Assembly (NCBI RefSeq): GCF_028554725.1
Contig: NC_071668.1
Location: 15,359,501-15,423,500 of the forward strand
Source of the DNA: Zeugodacus cucurbitae
Lineage: Eukaryota > Arthropoda > Insecta > Diptera > Tephritidae
DNA length: 64,000 bases
Reading direction: 5' to 3'
This document shows, piece after piece, positions 61,543 to 64,000 of this stretch (position 1 is its first letter; each line of letters opens with the position of its first letter). The notes under the pieces are model-generated. The model was not told the origin of the DNA, searched no databases, and saw only the letters and a program-made list of their open reading frames with translations. The position numbers and the translations under genes are program-made.

Positions 61543-62754
61543 GTACACACATTTATTTACATACATACATACATATATTGAATGCTGACAAATTGACATA
61601 TAGACACAATTCGAATGGTTCTTTTGATATTTGTTTACATGTGCACATATGTAATTACGAATGCGCGTACGTTTATCATTTTGTGATAATATACATATTT
61701 ATGATATTATGTGACATTTTAATGACTAAAGTAAATAAATGTAGTATTATTATGTTACATTTAAATAAGAATATAAAGTAATTTAGGTTATTATATATTG
61801 TAAAGCATTACATATGTATGTATGTGCGTATGTGCCTGCATATCAATTATCAACAAAATATCTATAAATTATATGCAAAAAAGTCATATGCGCATTGTAT
61901 ATAGGCAAATATGTAAGCGTACATTTCCTAACATAGAAATTAACACAATTTTTCTCATTTAACACTGCAAACGCTCAATTCTGCTATTTTCTAGCCCTCT
62001 GATGTTAAACAGTGGTGAAACTTCCTTATAGAATTCTGTGGTGAAACTTCCTTATAGAAACGAGTACCCCTTCGAAAAGCAAATTAGTGTGGCCAACTAG
62101 CCCGCCGTGAACCTTCTCTATATTTTACATTCTCTGTATCATATATCGCTCAATATATCTTAATGAAATACACAAGTCCAGCTATAAATCTCTAGTAATT
62201 GCTGGTTAAATATACTGATAAATATTAATATATATTGATTGAATTATAAATTCTAAATATGAAAAAAAGGGTTATTAATTATAAAAAAATGCTTTCGTCA
62301 TGACCGTTGCCAGTTGTTCAGAAGATTTAAGAATTAACCTCAATGATATTTAAATTACTTTTTATAGTTAATTATTAGATATTTAATTGATATACGTAGA
62401 TACTAGTATAAACTTGTAAATATTCATACTAGTAGAATTCTTAATTGATCATAAATCAGATAATCAGTTTAACAATTGGTTTATTAGCAATATTTATAAA
62501 TGCATAAGAATTGCAAATATTTAAATGTTACTATTAAGTCTTCTATTTTTCGAGAAATTAATAGCTTTCTAGTATCTTTCCTGTTTCATTTTTTGACTGG
62601 ACAACTTTTTTGGATACGATATGAAAACTGGTTTCAAAGTGCAGAATATCATAACAAGTCCTTATATATTCACTAATATATGGGGAAGAATTAATTTAAT
62701 TGGATTTTAATATTTATAAAGAATTATATATATATTATTTATATATTCCTATTA
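61543..62754. other. AT-rich DNA between two LINE fragments
   Basis: About 1.2 kb. Holds a CATA microsatellite at 61557-61577, an ATGTATGTATGTG run at 61813-61826, a 22-bp direct repeat (see next entry) and the second copy of the TATTTTACATTCTCTG word at 62121. No coding evidence. Confidence 0.5.
62012..62059. repeat. 22-bp direct repeat
   Basis: GTGGTGAAACTTCCTTATAG followed by AA occurs at 62012-62033 and again at 62038-62059, four bases apart. Confidence 0.9.
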
Positions 62755-63027
62755 TGGCCCTCAGAACATTGGCAACGGCGAATACCGCAGACGATGGAAC
62801 GATATGGATGAAAACACTCTAGCTCTGAAAGTGTTCGATGCAGTACCCGCTGGAGGAAGCCGAGGAAGGGGTAGGCCTCCATTCCGTTGGAGGGACCAGG
62901 TGGAGAGCGACCTGGTTACACTTGGGATCTACAACTGGCGCCGGGAGGGAAAGAGAGAAGTGGCGCGCTATCATCGATTCGGCCCTCTTTATAACCGCCC
63001 AACCAATTCCTATTATTAATTATTAAT
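62755..63027 (+). mobile_element. C-terminal fragment of a non-LTR retrotransposon ORF2, frameshifted
   Basis: Reads NIGNGEYRRRWNDMDENTLALKVFDA.. and then RGRPPFRWRDQVESDLVTLGIYNW, the conserved tail of LINE reverse transcriptase ORFs. Past RREGK the frame shifts by one base, and the expected KWRAIIDSA continues in another frame (about 62957-62983). The frame ends at about 63019 in one frame and 63026 in the other. It is probably the 3' piece of the same kind of element as 60803-61542, but everything in between (the RT core) is absent. Confidence 0.8.
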
Positions 63028-63119
63028 AATTATTTTTTAAATATTATTAAACTGATGTTGGGTTTTAAAGATATTTTTCATATGAAGTATGTGCACTGAT
63101 TTATCCTTGGTGTAATCAA

Positions 63120-63345
63120 AAATCCGGTCTCAGAGCGTTATATGTTTTATATCATAATATTGGATGCTCAAATCCAGAAAATTCATTCCGCAATCATAAT
63201 TACAGGCTCACAGGCTGACGACGCTTGAAAATCTGTGGTATCTACATATATTTAGGAGTTTGCGACATCACAAAGGACTGGCGATTTTAGCTGTAACTAT
63301 AAGCGACATCGATTGGATCAACTCTTTCACCTAACCTAACCTACA
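63120..63345. repeat. Probable dispersed repeat ending CCTAACCTAACC
   Basis: AATCCGGTCTCAGAGCG... to ..CACAAAGGACTGGCGATTTTAG..CTTTCACCTAACCTAACCTAC. No coding. Its end is the reverse complement of the TTAGGTTAGGTT start of the block at 15300. A related short word CATCACAAAGGACTA recurs at 63579-63593. Confidence 0.5.
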
Positions 63346-64000
63346 TATGCTACCTATTTATTTTACTTCTCTTTTTGTTAAACATGTTTTACGTTTACTT
63401 TAATCTTTAATCTATGGTCCGATTGAATCAATTTGTTCTGTTAATATTAAGATTAAGATACAGATCGCAATTGCCACATTTACTCTGCTCCACACTGACT
63501 TCAGTCTTATGGTTAGTTTCGTAACACAGCATCTTACTGTCTATTGGAATTGCCTACCAAACGTCACAAGAACTTCACCATCACAAAGGACTATAATTCT
63601 TCGCTAGATCTCTCTTGAATTCTTGACCGGAATGAGTTTGAAGTAAAACTAGTATATCTTTAGCCATTCGTAGCTTGTAGTTTTTACAACAGATACATGA
63701 GGAAGCCGCGAAGTGATCCTATTATTACTTCTCTGAACTCGGAAATCTGTTTCCCTTGCCTCCCTTCAACTCTCTATTATTCATTACATTACTTTAGATC
63801 CCAATATAAGTAAATGAAATGATCTAACAAATCTGTCAATCCAAAAGAGTGAGATTTAAAAGTTCTACAACTAAAATCATAATTTTAAACGATTTTTAAC
63901 GAGCTTCCAGCGTATTTAGTGCACCATTCATCTATATATACATAAGTACATACAGTATGTATGCACAAAATATGCAAGTAGTTTGACTATTACTTGGCAA
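63346..64000. other. End of window, nothing recognised
   Basis: About 650 bp of unremarkable AT-rich sequence without a supported gene. Confidence 0.4.

Noticed and set aside
61028..61552. Minus-strand frames opposite the LINE endonuclease fragment
   Set aside because: Antisense shadows of the GC-rich retrotransposon frame.

Overview
This is a stretch of insect nuclear genome, AT-rich, with spliced genes whose introns obey GT..AG, long AT-rich spacers and many short ATGTATG-type runs. Every recognisable gene is an animal gene with its closest relatives in higher flies. The large dispersed-repeat load and the style of the repeats (CCTAACCTAACC-type ends, stretches reading GTGGGCGTGG and CACGGACAGACGGACGG) suggest a true fruit fly (Tephritidae) rather than Drosophila; this is an inference. 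For several of the genes (poe, Ced-12, Rab6, COX5B, Drp1) I recall the D. melanogaster orthologues lying on chromosome arm 2L, so the window is probably Muller element B.

Layout. 1-15 kb (+): the last 4581 codons of poe/UBR4, a giant ubiquitin ligase, in 11 exons. 15.3-16.1 kb: a dispersed repeat and an A-rich block. 16.4-19.1 kb (+): Ced-12/ELMO. 20.7-22.9 kb (-): an ankyrin-DHHC palmitoyltransferase (Patsas-like). 23.8-27.1 kb (+): threonyl-tRNA synthetase, with a probable alternative first exon for a mitochondrial form. 27.3-29.6 kb: a foldback-type transposon with long inverted arms built from internal tandem repeats. 32.3-32.9 kb (-): Rab6. 35.5-36.3 kb (+): an intronless secreted chymotrypsin-fold protease. 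37.4-39.8 kb (+): sorting nexin 1/2. 41.4-42.9 kb (+): COX5B and a tandem, diverged COX5B-like copy. 44.8-46.5 kb (-): a HAX1-like protein. 48.1-49.7 kb (-) and 51.6-52.4 kb (+): two BEN-domain genes, the second very diverged. 52.8-53.9 kb (-) and 54.5-55.0 kb (+): ND-B17.2 (NDUFA12) and Arpc5, head to head. 56.5-60.0 kb (-): Drp1. 60.3-63.4 kb: a graveyard of repeats with two pieces of a non-LTR retrotransposon and a perfect 30-bp palindrome.

The genes do not form an operon. They share broad themes only: membrane traffic and fission (Rab6, Snx1, Drp1, Patsas), actin control (Ced-12, Arpc5), and mitochondria (COX5B pair, ND-B17.2, Drp1, the predicted mitochondrial ThrRS form, HAX1-like). Coding models below were joined by hand from splice sites and reading-frame continuity; all of them close in frame from start to stop. 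UTRs and transcription starts are mostly not resolvable from sequence alone.
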